A stretch of 64,000 nucleotides of DNA. Source: Acutalibacter muris. GTDB lineage: Bacteria > Bacillota > Clostridia > Oscillospirales > Acutalibacteraceae. Position numbers and translations under genes: made by a program. Each line of letters begins with the position of its first letter. The stretch's first letter is position 1. Below the pieces are notes generated by a model. It saw nothing but the letters and a program-made list of their open reading frames with translations, made no database searches and was not told the origin of the DNA. The DNA lies in the NCBI RefSeq assembly GCF_002201475.1, contig NZ_CP021422.1, positions 372,001 through 436,000 of the forward strand, in the 5' to 3' direction. This document shows, in pieces, positions 1 through 8,595 of this stretch.

Positions 1-631
1 GTAGTATGTGTCGATAATGCGAATGCCCACGCTCTCCGCCGCTGGGTGGGTCTCGTCCTCGTGGAAGAAGGTCATGTCCTTCATGCCGTCTTTCTTAGAC
101 TGGTTCAGGGCCCGGACCATAAGGGTACGGAAGTCCTCGGCGTTGAAGCGGTCGTTCTCGAAGTCCACGCCGAATATCTCCATGGAGCCGTCCACAAAGC
201 GCAGCACCCCCACAAGGCTGACCTCCTCCCGCTCAAAGTCCAGGCTTTCCAGGGCCTCCACGGCCCCGGTGTTTGTCCTTGACACGCCGAAGTGCAGCTC
301 GTAGCCCGGGAACCGCATGTGCAGATACTCCACAAACTCCCGCACCGCCCGGCCGTAGTCCCGCTTTATGCAGAAGATGTCCGGCTGGACGTACTTGTCA
401 TCGTCCCACACGTAGAACTGGATAAGCCCCAGGGGCTCGCCGTCCTGCTCATAGAGGAGCATGGTATAGTTGTCCCGCTGGAAAGGAGCGCGCGGCGTGG
501 GCGTTGAAGTCCGCCCGGGTCTTGAGCCCATCTGCATACGTTGGATAGCAGGAGCGGCTCATGTCCAGGGCCAGCTCATATGCAGAGTCCAGATACTGCA
601 TATACTCATCTTGGGCTAATTGTCTTAGCAT
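1..631 (-). pseudogene. GNAT-like acetyltransferase, frameshifted and cut by the window edge
   Basis: The ATG at 631 overlaps the murF stop (ATGCTAA), so the gene is translationally coupled to murF. The first frame runs to a stop at 449-451 (its last residues are LYHAPL). The adjacent frame is open from about 520 to the left window edge and carries a plausible acetyltransferase-like continuation, for example LLYEQDGEPLGLIQFYVWDD and later FGVSRTNTGAVEALESLDF. The frames join at a GCGCGC-rich stretch around 485-505, so one base has been gained or lost there. The GNAT assignment is a judgement from overall character, not from a full motif match. It may be a true pseudogene or a sequencing/assembly error; the 3' end lies outside the window. 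Confidence 0.6.
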
Positions 632-1983
632 ATATGGTTCTCCTTGATCTTTTCGACTATCCCCTCGGTCTTCATCCCCCTGGAGCCCTTTACGAGCACA
701 GCGTCCCCGGGCCTTAGAAGTTCCCTCAAAAGCTCCCAGGCCTGGGCGTTGTCCTTCGCGCATATGGCCCCGGGGCCGTACCCCTCGGCAATTATCTCAC
801 CAAGCTCGCCCACGGCGATAAGGGTATCTATGCCCAGCTCCTTCGCATACGCGCCGGTCTCAAGATGGCCTTGTTGGGTATAGTCCCCCAGTTCCCGCAT
901 ACCCGCCAGCACCGCGAACCTTTGCCCGGATATTTCCTGTCCGGCCAGCAGGCCGAGGGCGCTGCGCATGGAGTCGGGGCTGGCGTTGTAGCTGTCGTCG
1001 ATAAGCAGCACGCCCCCCTCCTGAGAGATGACCTGGCGCATTTTCGGCGGGATATATCCCGCCAGCGCCCGAGCCGCGTCGGGGAGCGGTACCCCCAGCC
1101 AGTCGGCAGCAGCCAGCGCGGCCAGCGCATCGCAGGCCATATGGCTGCCCGGCGCCGGTAGGCGCACGGACTGTGTGCGGCCGTCGGGGGTGCGGCAGAG
1201 GAAGCTCTGGCCCCCGCTGTCCGTTTCTAGGTCCGTGCCCCGCCACATACACCCTTCAGAAAGGCCGAAGGTCACAATTCTATAGCGGCCCCCGCTGTCT
1301 AAAGAAGACAGCAGGTCGTTGTCCCCCGAGACGAACAGGGGAGCGTCAGACTTGAGATAGTCCGCAAGCTTCACCTTCTCTGCCATGATATTCTCTCGGG
1401 TTTTCATGAACTCGATATGGGAGGTGCCGATGGTGGTGATTATCCCGCAGGTGGGTTTTACCACCCGGGCGATGCGCTCCATCTCCCCGGGCATACTTAC
1501 GCCCATCTCCACCACGGCGGCGGTATGCTCCGGCTCTAGGCCGCAGACGGTTATGGGCACGCCCACCTGGCTGTTGGCGTTGCCGGGGGTCTTCCATACC
1601 TTATGCCCCGCGCCTATGGCCAGGGCGGCCATCTCCTTGGCGGTGGTCTTGCCCACGCTCCCGGTTATGCCCAGGATAGGGAGGCTGAACCTCTCCCGGT
1701 ACTTCTCCGCTGCCCTCTGTAAGGCGGCCCGGCAGTCCTCCACCAGCACCAGGGGGCCCTCCGCCTCCATGGGGTGGTCCGTAAAGCTGGCGGCGGCGCC
1801 GTTTCTAAAGGCGGAGCCTATGAAGTCGTGGCCGTCGTTATTCTCGCCCCTTATGGGCACGAACATCAGCCCGGGTCCCGCGCACCGGCTGTCGGTAAAA
1901 AAGTTCGTCACCACCGCGCCCGGGTCGCCGCGTAATATTCTGCCGCCGGCAAGGCCGGCAATTTCGAAAAGCGTAAGCTTCAT
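625..1983 (-). CDS. murF: UDP-N-acetylmuramoyl-tripeptide--D-alanyl-D-alanine ligase
   Basis: Cytoplasmic peptidoglycan precursor enzyme that adds D-Ala-D-Ala to the UDP-MurNAc tripeptide, using ATP. The product is 452 residues, normal for MurF. An N-terminal substrate-binding domain is followed by the Mur-ligase ATP loop GITGSVGKTT at about residues 105-114 and the central and C-terminal domains (LIDDSYNASPDSM near residue 330). ATG at 1983 is preferred over an in-frame GTG at 1992 because AAGGGG lies about 10 bases before it. It sits between pepC and a coupled downstream acetyltransferase-like gene. Other mur genes lie close by (murE at 3.5 kb, murD at 17 kb) rather than in one dcw cluster. 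Confidence 0.95.
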   Translation of the reverse strand: MKLTLFEIAGLAGGRILRGDPGAVVTNFFTDSRCAGPGLMFVPIRGENNDGHDFIGSAFRNGAAASFTDHPMEAEGPLVLVEDCRAALQRAAEKYRERFSLPILGITGSVGKTTAKEMAALAIGAGHKVWKTPGNANSQVGVPITVCGLEPEHTAAVVEMGVSMPGEMERIARVVKPTCGIITTIGTSHIEFMKTRENIMAEKVKLADYLKSDAPLFVSGDNDLLSSLDSGGRYRIVTFGLSEGCMWRGTDLETDSGGQSFLCRTPDGRTQSVRLPAPGSHMACDALAALAAADWLGVPLPDAARALAGYIPPKMRQVISQEGGVLLIDDSYNASPDSMRSALGLLAGQEISGQRFAVLAGMRELGDYTQQGHLETGAYAKELGIDTLIAVGELGEIIAEGYGPGAICAKDNAQAWELLRELLRPGDAVLVKGSRGMKTEGIVEKIKENHIC

Positions 1984-2014
1984 TGGAGCCACCCCTTGTT
2001 GTAAAGTTTATTCG

Positions 2015-3349
2015 TTATGCCAGCGAGCCCATAGGGTCCCAGGGCTCCAGCTCGATGGGAGCCTGGTCCAGCTCGGCCCGCTGCTCGTCGGTCAGGTACT
2101 TCTTATGTACCACTACCTGATAGGTGTACTCGGTAAACCAGTCGTCGCTCATGACAAAGTACCCCTTCTCCCCGGGCTCGTCACCCCAGCTGTTCTCTAC
2201 CTTCCAGCGGTCAGGAGCGCCGTTCTCGTCCAGGTTCACCCCCTGGAACACCATGGCGTGGGTCATCAGGCTGTCGCCGTAGTCCAGGCGCTGGGCCTTA
2301 TCCATGCCGAACTCCACCCCGAAAAGCTGGTCCGGGCGCAGGGCCTCCAGGTCCATGATGCCGGTCTTCCTGGTGGAGCTCTTGCCCACGTCGCAGCCGA
2401 ACCAAACCGGCGCGCCGTCCTGCATCTGGCGTATGGCGGCCTTCTTCAGGTCCTCAACGGGCAGGTTTAGGTACTTCACGGGCCTGCCCTCCTTCACGTT
2501 GCCCAACAGCTTCACGGTAAAGGTTTTATGGAAGGGCTTGTCAGCGGTGGTGGCGTTTATCAGGCTGACGTAGTCCGAGAGCTCCCAGCCTACATATTTT
2601 TCATAGAAGCTCCGCCCGGTCATATCTGTCTCCCGGATAAACGTCTTGTCCTTGTCCCTGGCTTCAAAGGTGAAGGTTTTGGGCGGGTTGCCAAAGGCGA
2701 TGCAGAGCATATTGTAGATGGTGCAGAGCATAGCTTCCTTCATTTCCCGCAGCTGCTCCACGGTCTTGCCCCCGGCATGGCCGGTGCGTAAAACGCGGGC
2801 GAACTCCCGAAGCTTGCGGGTCATGTAGGAGGTGACCTCCCAGGTGCCCGAGGAGCAGGCTGTCTCGGGCATGGCGTCCTTGGGCACAACGCCGTACTTA
2901 TCCACCAAATTGCACAGCATATCCCACTGACCGCCATCGTTCAGGGGCGCGCCCAACAGGTGGGCTATCACCCGGCCGTTGGTGGGTTCATCAAGGGTAT
3001 CTAAGATACTCTCAAGGAAGTAGTTGGACTTCTCCAGCTTGTCGTAAAAGAGCAGGTAATTCTGGGAGAGCTCGAAATCCTCCAGGTTCAGCTTTCTCAT
3101 GACCTCCACCCGCATGGTGTTCAGCGCCGCGAACATCCAGCAGCGCCCCGAGGATTTCTGGTTGGTGATATGCCCGGTCTTCAGCTCCACCGAGAATTGG
3201 AAGCGGTCCCGCCGGGCGGCAAAGGGATCTGTGGCGCTCTGGTTCACGCCGTTTGCTGTTACCGCCAGCTGGGCCACCCGCTTTGCCGGGTCCCGGTGAA
3301 AATCCTTCTCGAACTCCTCAAGCTGTGTCAAACTGATGCCTTTGTTCAT
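2015..3349 (-). CDS. pepC: Aminopeptidase C / bleomycin hydrolase family cysteine peptidase
   Basis: Cytoplasmic papain-fold (C1B) aminopeptidase that trims oligopeptides. Length 444 residues is typical. The catalytic triad is visible: Cys70 in QKSSGRCWMFAAL, His364 in THAMVFQGV and Asn386 in KVENSWG. No signal peptide is seen, as expected for the family. The start has a GGAGG site seven bases upstream. It is followed by murF after about 30 bases, so the two are probably cotranscribed. The 200-base gap before murE on the same strand (3350-3549) holds no gene; an AT-rich stretch with TATATAAT-like bases just before the gene could be its promoter, but no clear -35 was found. Confidence 0.95.
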   Translation of the reverse strand: MNKGISLTQLEEFEKDFHRDPAKRVAQLAVTANGVNQSATDPFAARRDRFQFSVELKTGHITNQKSSGRCWMFAALNTMRVEVMRKLNLEDFELSQNYLLFYDKLEKSNYFLESILDTLDEPTNGRVIAHLLGAPLNDGGQWDMLCNLVDKYGVVPKDAMPETACSSGTWEVTSYMTRKLREFARVLRTGHAGGKTVEQLREMKEAMLCTIYNMLCIAFGNPPKTFTFEARDKDKTFIRETDMTGRSFYEKYVGWELSDYVSLINATTADKPFHKTFTVKLLGNVKEGRPVKYLNLPVEDLKKAAIRQMQDGAPVWFGCDVGKSSTRKTGIMDLEALRPDQLFGVEFGMDKAQRLDYGDSLMTHAMVFQGVNLDENGAPDRWKVENSWGDEPGEKGYFVMSDDWFTEYTYQVVVHKKYLTDEQRAELDQAPIELEPWDPMGSLA

Positions 3350-3549
3350 TGCAGATTCCTCCGTAAAATTATATATTCCCTTATTACACTTTAAGATAAG
3401 GCTGTTTGATATGCTGCTTTTACCCGCGCTTTATGGGTATCCGCATCTCGTGCCGGCTCCACTGTTCCGGCAAACTTGTTACACCATGCCGTCCAGACGG
3501 AACAGATAGGTAATAACTCCCCTTTCGTCCGTTTTCTCTCTCCTTGAAT

Positions 3550-5004
3550 TTATTTCAGGCTATCAAGTATCTCCCTGATGACCACCCGCTCGTCAAAGGG
3601 GTACCTGACGCCCTTTATCTCCTGATAGTCCTCGCTGCCCTTGCCCGCCAGCACGATGATATCGCCGTCCTGGGCGTGCTCTATGCACCAGCGGATGGCC
3701 TCCCGCCGGTCGGGTATCTCGATATATTTCCCGTCGGTCTTGTTCATGCCTATCTTTATATCCTCGATAATGTCCAGCACGTCCTCAAACCGGGAGTTGT
3801 CGGCGGTTATAACCGACAGGTCGGCAAGCCTTCCGCTGGCCTCGCCCATCTCGTACCGGCGCACCTTGGGCCTGTTGCCACCGGCCCCGAACAGGCAGAT
3901 AAGACGCTTCGGCTCATACTCCCGAAGGGTGCTCAGGAGGCTCTCCATGCTCACGGCGTTGTGGGCGTAGTCCAGCAGCAGGGTGTAGTTCCCCGGTACG
4001 GCCACCGGCTCCACCCGACCCTTTACCTTCACGCCCCGCAGTCCCTCCAGCAGGGCCTCCTTGGGTACGCCCAGCTTATGGCAGCAGGAGACGGCGGCCA
4101 GGGCATTATAGGCGTTGAACCGCCCGGGTATGCCCACCTTCGGCGAAAGCTCCAGGTCCCCGCTTATGTCAAACTCCACGCCCAAAAGCCCGGGCTGATT
4201 TAAGTGCCGGCAGTTATCTCCGTTCATATCCCCGCGGCCCTCCATGCTGAACCGATAAACCTCACAGGTGCTGCTTTCAAGGAGTTTTTCCGTTGCGGGA
4301 TCGTCGGCGTTCACAACGCCGGTTTTACACATGGAGAAGAGCAGGGCCTTGCACTGCAGATACTCCTCCATGTCCTTGTGCTCTACCCCGCCGATATGGT
4401 CCTCAGAAAAGTTGGTGAATACCCCCACCTCAAAGGGCAGGCCGTACACCCGGTGCTCCCTAAGGGCGATGGAGCTCACCTCCATGACGGCGTACTCGCA
4501 CCCCGCGTCCGCCATTCTTCTGAGCTGACGGAAAACCTCATGGCTTATGGGCGTGGTATTGTCAAGAGGCTCGATATTGCCGTCAATATCCGCGCCGATG
4601 GTGCCCATCACCCCGGTCTTATGCCCGGCGGCCTCCAGAAGGGCTCGGGCCATATAGGCGGTGGTGGTCTTGCCCTTGGTGCCGGTTATGCCTATGACCC
4701 TGATAGCTCCCTTCGCGGGCTCCCCGAAGAAAGCCGAGCTCATTAAGGCCAGGGCCTTTTTGGTGTCGGGCACAAGTATCACCTGGGCGGTTTTAACCTC
4801 CACCGGCTCCTGGGCGATGATGACAGCCGCGCCGGACTCCGCGGCCTTCCCGGCGAATTTATGTCCGTCTGAGGCAGAGCCCTTCAGGCACACAAAGGCG
4901 CAGCCGGGCACGGCTTTGCGGGAGTCATAGGCTATATCGGTGATATCGGTATCGGTGAACCCCTCTTTTATGCCGAGAGGGCGGAGAAGCGTTGAAAGCA
5001 GCAT
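3550..5004 (-). CDS. murE: UDP-N-acetylmuramyl-tripeptide synthetase
   Basis: Adds the third residue of the peptidoglycan stem peptide to UDP-MurNAc-L-Ala-D-Glu. Length 484 residues. The Mur-ligase ATP loop GITGTKGKTTTAYM starts near residue 105 and the C-terminal domain has GKGSEDYQEI near residue 454. The position that reads DNPR in meso-diaminopimelate-adding enzymes reads DNSR here (residues 402-405), with the Arg kept. The late Glu that contacts diaminopimelate in E. coli MurE is also present (Glu458). Diaminopimelate is therefore the likely substrate but is not certain. The start has AAAGGA nine bases upstream. It follows the YhhN gene by 25 bases and probably shares its promoter. Confidence 0.9.
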   Translation of the reverse strand: MLLSTLLRPLGIKEGFTDTDITDIAYDSRKAVPGCAFVCLKGSASDGHKFAGKAAESGAAVIIAQEPVEVKTAQVILVPDTKKALALMSSAFFGEPAKGAIRVIGITGTKGKTTTAYMARALLEAAGHKTGVMGTIGADIDGNIEPLDNTTPISHEVFRQLRRMADAGCEYAVMEVSSIALREHRVYGLPFEVGVFTNFSEDHIGGVEHKDMEEYLQCKALLFSMCKTGVVNADDPATEKLLESSTCEVYRFSMEGRGDMNGDNCRHLNQPGLLGVEFDISGDLELSPKVGIPGRFNAYNALAAVSCCHKLGVPKEALLEGLRGVKVKGRVEPVAVPGNYTLLLDYAHNAVSMESLLSTLREYEPKRLICLFGAGGNRPKVRRYEMGEASGRLADLSVITADNSRFEDVLDIIEDIKIGMNKTDGKYIEIPDRREAIRWCIEHAQDGDIIVLAGKGSEDYQEIKGVRYPFDERVVIREILDSLK

Positions 5005-5029
5005 ATGAAAGTATCCTTTCTGTTAAGTT

Positions 5030-5677
5030 TTATACTAGCCAGAGCGCCGAGGAGATAAGGTACAAAGCGCCCCAGTACAGCAGCATTATGGGCTTCTGCC
5101 ATTTTGGGTCCAGGCCCGAGAGCTCAGATTTAGCCACCATCATGTCAGAGACAAAAAAGCACAGAGTCCCCACAGCCAGCGGCCAATAATCCGGCCCGGC
5201 GGTAAAGGGCAGCGCCGCTCCCAGGGCCAGTGACCCGCCAAGCAAGGCAGGGTACAAACAGAAGGGGACGAGAAGCTTATGAAGCCTTGGCAGCTCTTTT
5301 CTGAAGAGCCAGGCCGTCGCTGCGTAGGCGGCAAGCCAGACTATCAGGCTTGCCCAGCCCGCCGGGGCCAGCCCCCAGAGCCAGAGAATAAGGCATATAT
5401 GTGCCCCGCCGAACAGCAGCATCCCCGGCACAAAGCTTATCTCCAAGAGGGCGTCCGCGGCGGTGCACAGCACAAAGAACCAGAAAACAGGCTCCCGTAT
5501 AGGTGACGCTCCGCTTAGGTACAGCCCCAGCCCAGACGAGACGACGGAGAGGAAGCTTCCCAAGCACTTTGCTATAAGGCTCTCCCTCATGAGTCCGGCT
5601 CTCCTCAGGATAAAGTACAGCACGAACGCTGCGCCCCAGACCGGCAGGGCACATAGGGAATACATCAGAAAGTTCAA
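5030..5677 (-). CDS. YhhN/TMEM86 family membrane protein (lysoplasmalogenase-like)
   Basis: A 215-residue, very hydrophobic protein with about seven or eight membrane segments. The family pattern is visible: an early ADALLE after a hydrophobic segment, GGAHICLILW, then FFVSDMMVAKSE and a closing LLYWGALYLISSALW. In animals TMEM86 members hydrolyse lysoplasmalogens; the bacterial role is less settled. TTG at 5677 is preferred because AAGGGGG sits seven bases before it; an ATG at 5665 lies too far from that site. It is the first gene of a minus-strand run leading into murE, with its own promoter at 5716-5744. Confidence 0.8.
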   Translation of the reverse strand: MNFLMYSLCALPVWGAAFVLYFILRRAGLMRESLIAKCLGSFLSVVSSGLGLYLSGASPIREPVFWFFVLCTAADALLEISFVPGMLLFGGAHICLILWLWGLAPAGWASLIVWLAAYAATAWLFRKELPRLHKLLVPFCLYPALLGGSLALGAALPFTAGPDYWPLAVGTLCFFVSDMMVAKSELSGLDPKWQKPIMLLYWGALYLISSALWLV

Positions 5678-5715
5678 ACGGGCCGCCCCCTTATATGGAT
5701 ATTAGACTACTCTCC

Positions 5716-5744
5716 ATTATAAGCCCAAACCCCGGTTAATTCAA
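5716..5744 (-). promoter_or_regulatory. Sigma-A promoter for the YhhN-murE run
   Basis: On the minus strand TTGAAT (5744-5739) and TATAAT (5721-5716) are separated by 17 bases. It points toward the YhhN gene and is divergent from the promoter at 5817-5845. Confidence 0.75.
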
Positions 5745-5816
5745 TGGTAAAATGCCCGGAAGAGTTACAAAATGGCAACAACTTTGTAAACAGAATGAAA
5801 ATTCCTGCGGTATGAG

Positions 5817-5845
5817 TTGCAACCTTGCCAAAAATCGTGTACAAT
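5817..5845 (+). promoter_or_regulatory. Sigma-A promoter for the zinc-ribbon gene and galU
   Basis: TTGCAA (5817-5822) and TACAAT (5840-5845) with a 17-base spacer, about 35 bases before the start of the downstream gene. Confidence 0.7.
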
Positions 5846-5880
5846 AACCTTTAGGATACTCAAATAATAAAAGGAATGGC

Positions 5881-6957
5881 ATGTTAAGTATGATAAACTT
5901 TACAGGCATCAAATGCCCGGTCTGCGGCAAAGCCTTTACCGACGAGGACGATATTGTTGTCTGTCCCAAATGCGGCGCGCCCTATCACCGGGAGTGCTAC
6001 CAGGAGAAGGGCCAGTGCATTTTTGACGACCTGCACGAGAAGGGGAGGGAATGGGCCCCTCCGCCGCCCCCAAAGCCCCCGGTCACGGCTGAGGTAAAAG
6101 ACCGGGAGTGCCCTGTCTGCGGCGGGCTCAGCGCCCATAGCTCCAGGTTCTGCGACCACTGCGGCGCGCCGCTGCCGGGACAGAATCCCTTCGCCCCGGG
6201 CCCCCAGGCCCCTTTCCAGGGACAGGGCGGAGGCAGCCGGCCGCCGGTCCAGAACCCCTACCAGCCGGGCGGGACGCCACAGGGCCGGTATTATGGGCAG
6301 ATGCCCTTTATGTTCGACCCTATGGGCGGCGTGAGCCCTGCGGATACCCTGGATATGGGGGTAAGCTATGGTGATGCTTCCAAGCTTGTTAAGCAGAACA
6401 CCACCTACTATATGCCAACCTTCCGCTATATAAAGCAGACCGGCAGAAACAAGTTCAATTTCTGCGCCTTCCTGTTCTCGGGGGCCTGGATGCTGTACCG
6501 CAAGCAGTATAAGTACGGAATTGTGGTCACAGCGCTGATGTTTCTCTTATACCTTCTGTACCTGGCCGCGTCTGTGTTCGTGGCCACGCCGGCCCTTCTG
6601 GGCCTTATGCAGCAGGCGGGCATAGACGTGTCGGCGGGGCTCTCCACGGGCCTTACCAACGAGCAGCTTTTGGTGATAAGCCAGCTTATCACCGAGGAAC
6701 CCTCCCTGTACCTGGAGCTCTGCCTGCCGATGATGTGCCTTCTGCTTATGCTGGCGCTGATGATATTCATAGGCGTCAGGGGCAACAAGATGTATATGCG
6801 CCACTGTATAGTCACCGTGCGCAGGGTCAAGTCTGCGGACCTTTCCATAGAGCCCAATATGACCCTGGACCAGAAGGGCGGGGTGAACACCTCCGTTGCC
6901 GTGTGTATGTTCGTGTGCTATTTTTTGCTGGTGAATGTGGTGCCGCTGCTGCTGTAA
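5881..6957 (+). CDS. RING/zinc-ribbon and DUF2628-like membrane protein
   Basis: A 358-residue protein of unknown function. The N-terminus holds a bacterial RING-like zinc module (CPVCGKAF, then CPKCGAPYHRECY, residues about 12-40). A second zinc ribbon follows (CPVCGGL and CDHCGAPL, about residues 80-105), then a Pro/Gly/Gln-rich linker to about residue 165. The C-terminal half resembles DUF2628: a conserved NKFNFCAFLFSGAWMLYRKQ motif followed by three or so membrane segments. AAGGA is five bases before the chosen ATG; a second ATG at 5890 is possible. The next gene, galU, starts 26 bases later, so the two are probably cotranscribed. The zinc modules are predicted to face the cytoplasm. Confidence 0.85.
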   Translation: MLSMINFTGIKCPVCGKAFTDEDDIVVCPKCGAPYHRECYQEKGQCIFDDLHEKGREWAPPPPPKPPVTAEVKDRECPVCGGLSAHSSRFCDHCGAPLPGQNPFAPGPQAPFQGQGGGSRPPVQNPYQPGGTPQGRYYGQMPFMFDPMGGVSPADTLDMGVSYGDASKLVKQNTTYYMPTFRYIKQTGRNKFNFCAFLFSGAWMLYRKQYKYGIVVTALMFLLYLLYLAASVFVATPALLGLMQQAGIDVSAGLSTGLTNEQLLVISQLITEEPSLYLELCLPMMCLLLMLALMIFIGVRGNKMYMRHCIVTVRRVKSADLSIEPNMTLDQKGGVNTSVAVCMFVCYFLLVNVVPLLL

Positions 6958-6983
6958 CTTCCCGAGAGAAGGAGACGATACAG

Positions 6984-7859
6984 GTGAAAAAGATACGCAA
7001 GGCCGTTATACCCGCTGCGGGGCTGGGTACACGGGTGCTGCCGGCCACAAAGGCCATGCCAAAGGAGATGCTGCCCATTGTGGACAAGCCCGCCATACAG
7101 TATATCGTTGAGGAGGCGGCGGCCTCGGGCATTGAGGACGTGCTTATCATAACAAACCGGGGCAAGGGGCTTTTGGAGGACCATTTCGACCGGGCCCCGG
7201 AGCTGGAGGAGCGCCTTTCGGCCGATCCCAATAAGTCCGACGTGCTCGAGCAGGTTATAGGCATTTCAAGGCTCTGTAACGTCTGGTACGTGCGGCAGAA
7301 GGAGACAAAGGGTCTGGGCCACGCGGTGAACTGCGCCAGGGCCTTTGTGGGCGGCGAGCCCTTTGCGGTGCTGTATGGAGACGACGTTATAATGGGTGAG
7401 GAGCCCGCCTGCGGTCAGCTTATCAGGGCCTATGAGAAATACGGCCTGGGCGTGGTGGGGGTTAAGGAGGTTACCGCCGAGGCCATACGCAAGTATTCCT
7501 CCCTGCTGGTGGAGCCCTTAGAGGACGGCTGTCTCAGGTGCACGGATATGGTAGAGAAGCCGAAGCCCGGGGAGGAGTTCTCCCTCTATTCTATACTGGG
7601 CCGTTGCATACTGCCGCCGGAGATATTCGATATGCTGGACAACACTCCGCCCGGTGCGGGCGGGGAGATACAGCTTACGGACGCCATGAAGGCCCTGGCC
7701 CGCGAGAAGAGTATGATAGCCGTGGACTTTACCGGCACCCGCTATGACATGGGCAGCAAGCTGGGGGTTATGCAGGCCAACGTGGAGACGGCCCTTACAC
7801 ACCCGGAGATCGGGGCGGCCTTCAGGGAATATTTAAAGGAGCTGGCTGCGAGGCTTTAA
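6984..7859 (+). CDS. galU: UTP--glucose-1-phosphate uridylyltransferase
   Basis: Makes UDP-glucose from UTP and glucose 1-phosphate for cell-surface glycans. The protein is 291 residues, the usual length. The nucleotidyltransferase signature AAGLGTRVLPATKAMPKEML is near the N-terminus, followed by IVDKPAIQYIVEEA; YGDDV around residue 130 is the metal/nucleotide site and VEKP near residue 190 is the second conserved lysine region. The start is GTG at 6984 with GAAGGAG upstream; the open frame extends further back to 6735 but that part overlaps the preceding gene in another frame and is not coding. A bidirectional terminator follows. Confidence 0.96.
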   Translation: MKKIRKAVIPAAGLGTRVLPATKAMPKEMLPIVDKPAIQYIVEEAAASGIEDVLIITNRGKGLLEDHFDRAPELEERLSADPNKSDVLEQVIGISRLCNVWYVRQKETKGLGHAVNCARAFVGGEPFAVLYGDDVIMGEEPACGQLIRAYEKYGLGVVGVKEVTAEAIRKYSSLLVEPLEDGCLRCTDMVEKPKPGEEFSLYSILGRCILPPEIFDMLDNTPPGAGGEIQLTDAMKALAREKSMIAVDFTGTRYDMGSKLGVMQANVETALTHPEIGAAFREYLKELAARL

Positions 7860-7872
7860 GCTTAAAAATGAC

Positions 7873-7915
7873 TAAAACCAGACGCACCGGGATACACAGT
7901 GCGCCTGGTTTTTTA
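7873..7915. terminator. Bidirectional terminator between galU and nrdR
   Basis: A stem of about 13 pairs with one mismatch (AAACCAGACGCAC against GTGCGCCTGGTTT) is followed by TTTTT on the plus strand and by TTTTAGT on the minus strand. It serves the convergent galU and nrdR genes. Confidence 0.85.
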
Positions 7916-7933
7916 GTTGGGCCTTACAAAAGC

Positions 7934-8398
7934 CTAGTTCCCCTGCTTCTGGCTGATGATCTTGTTCAGCTCCTCCATAAAGCTGTTGATATCTCTAAAC
8001 TGCCTGTAGACCGAGGCGAAGCGCACATAAGCCACCTCGTCCACGCTCTTGAGCTTCTCCATGGCGTAGGTGCCGATGCGCTGGGAGGAGACCTCCTTAT
8101 CCAGGGAATTCTGGAGCAGGACCTCGATCTCTCCCACGATATGCTCCAGGGTGTCCAGAGACACCGGCCGCTTTTCACAGGCGCGCAGCAGGCCGTTTAA
8201 TAGCTTCTGCCGGTCGAAGGCCTCTCTGGACTTGTCCTTCTTAATGACGACGATTGGTACGCTCTCTATAACCTCATAGGTGGTGAAGCGTTTGCCGCAT
8301 TTCAGGCACTCCCGGCGCCGCCGGATGCGCTCGCTCTCGTCAGTGGGGCGGGAATCCACGACCTTGCTCTCGGTATAACCGCAATAGGGGCATTTCAC
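7934..8398 (-). CDS. nrdR: Transcriptional repressor NrdR
   Basis: Zinc-ribbon and ATP-cone repressor of ribonucleotide reductase genes; it senses ATP/dATP. 154 residues, the standard size. The N-terminal zinc ribbon is [17 protein letters not shown] with a second pair in [12 protein letters not shown]. The ATP-cone starts at [19 protein letters not shown] (about residue 50). The start is GTG at 8398, with GGGAG upstream. No nrd gene is visible in the window, so its targets must lie elsewhere. Confidence 0.96.
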   Translation of the reverse strand: MKCPYCGYTESKVVDSRPTDESERIRRRRECLKCGKRFTTYEVIESVPIVVIKKDKSREAFDRQKLLNGLLRACEKRPVSLDTLEHIVGEIEVLLQNSLDKEVSSQRIGTYAMEKLKSVDEVAYVRFASVYRQFRDINSFMEELNKIISQKQGN

Positions 8399-8436
8399 AG
8401 TGACTACATCTCCCTTAAAAAGAACTATTACTTTAA

Positions 8437-8465
8437 ATTATACACTATATGTGGCGTAAAAGCAA
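8437..8465 (-). promoter_or_regulatory. Sigma-A promoter for nrdR
   Basis: Minus-strand TTGCTT (8465-8460) and TATAAT (8442-8437) with a 17-base spacer, about 40 bases before the nrdR start. Confidence 0.75.
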
Positions 8466-8523
8466 GGCTTATTTATAAAATACTTTACATAAAAATTGTG
8501 TTCCAGGGATATTTTACCACTAT

Positions 8524-8551
8524 TTGACAAATCGCCGGGATATGCTATAAT
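8524..8551 (+). promoter_or_regulatory. Sigma-A promoter for the ABC-F/mtaB pair
   Basis: Perfect TTGACA (8524-8529) and perfect TATAAT (8546-8551), spacer 16 bases, about 45 bases before the ABC-F start. Confidence 0.85.
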
Positions 8552-8595
8552 AAAATGGCCTGTCCACATGATATATAAGTTGAAAAGGAGACAAT

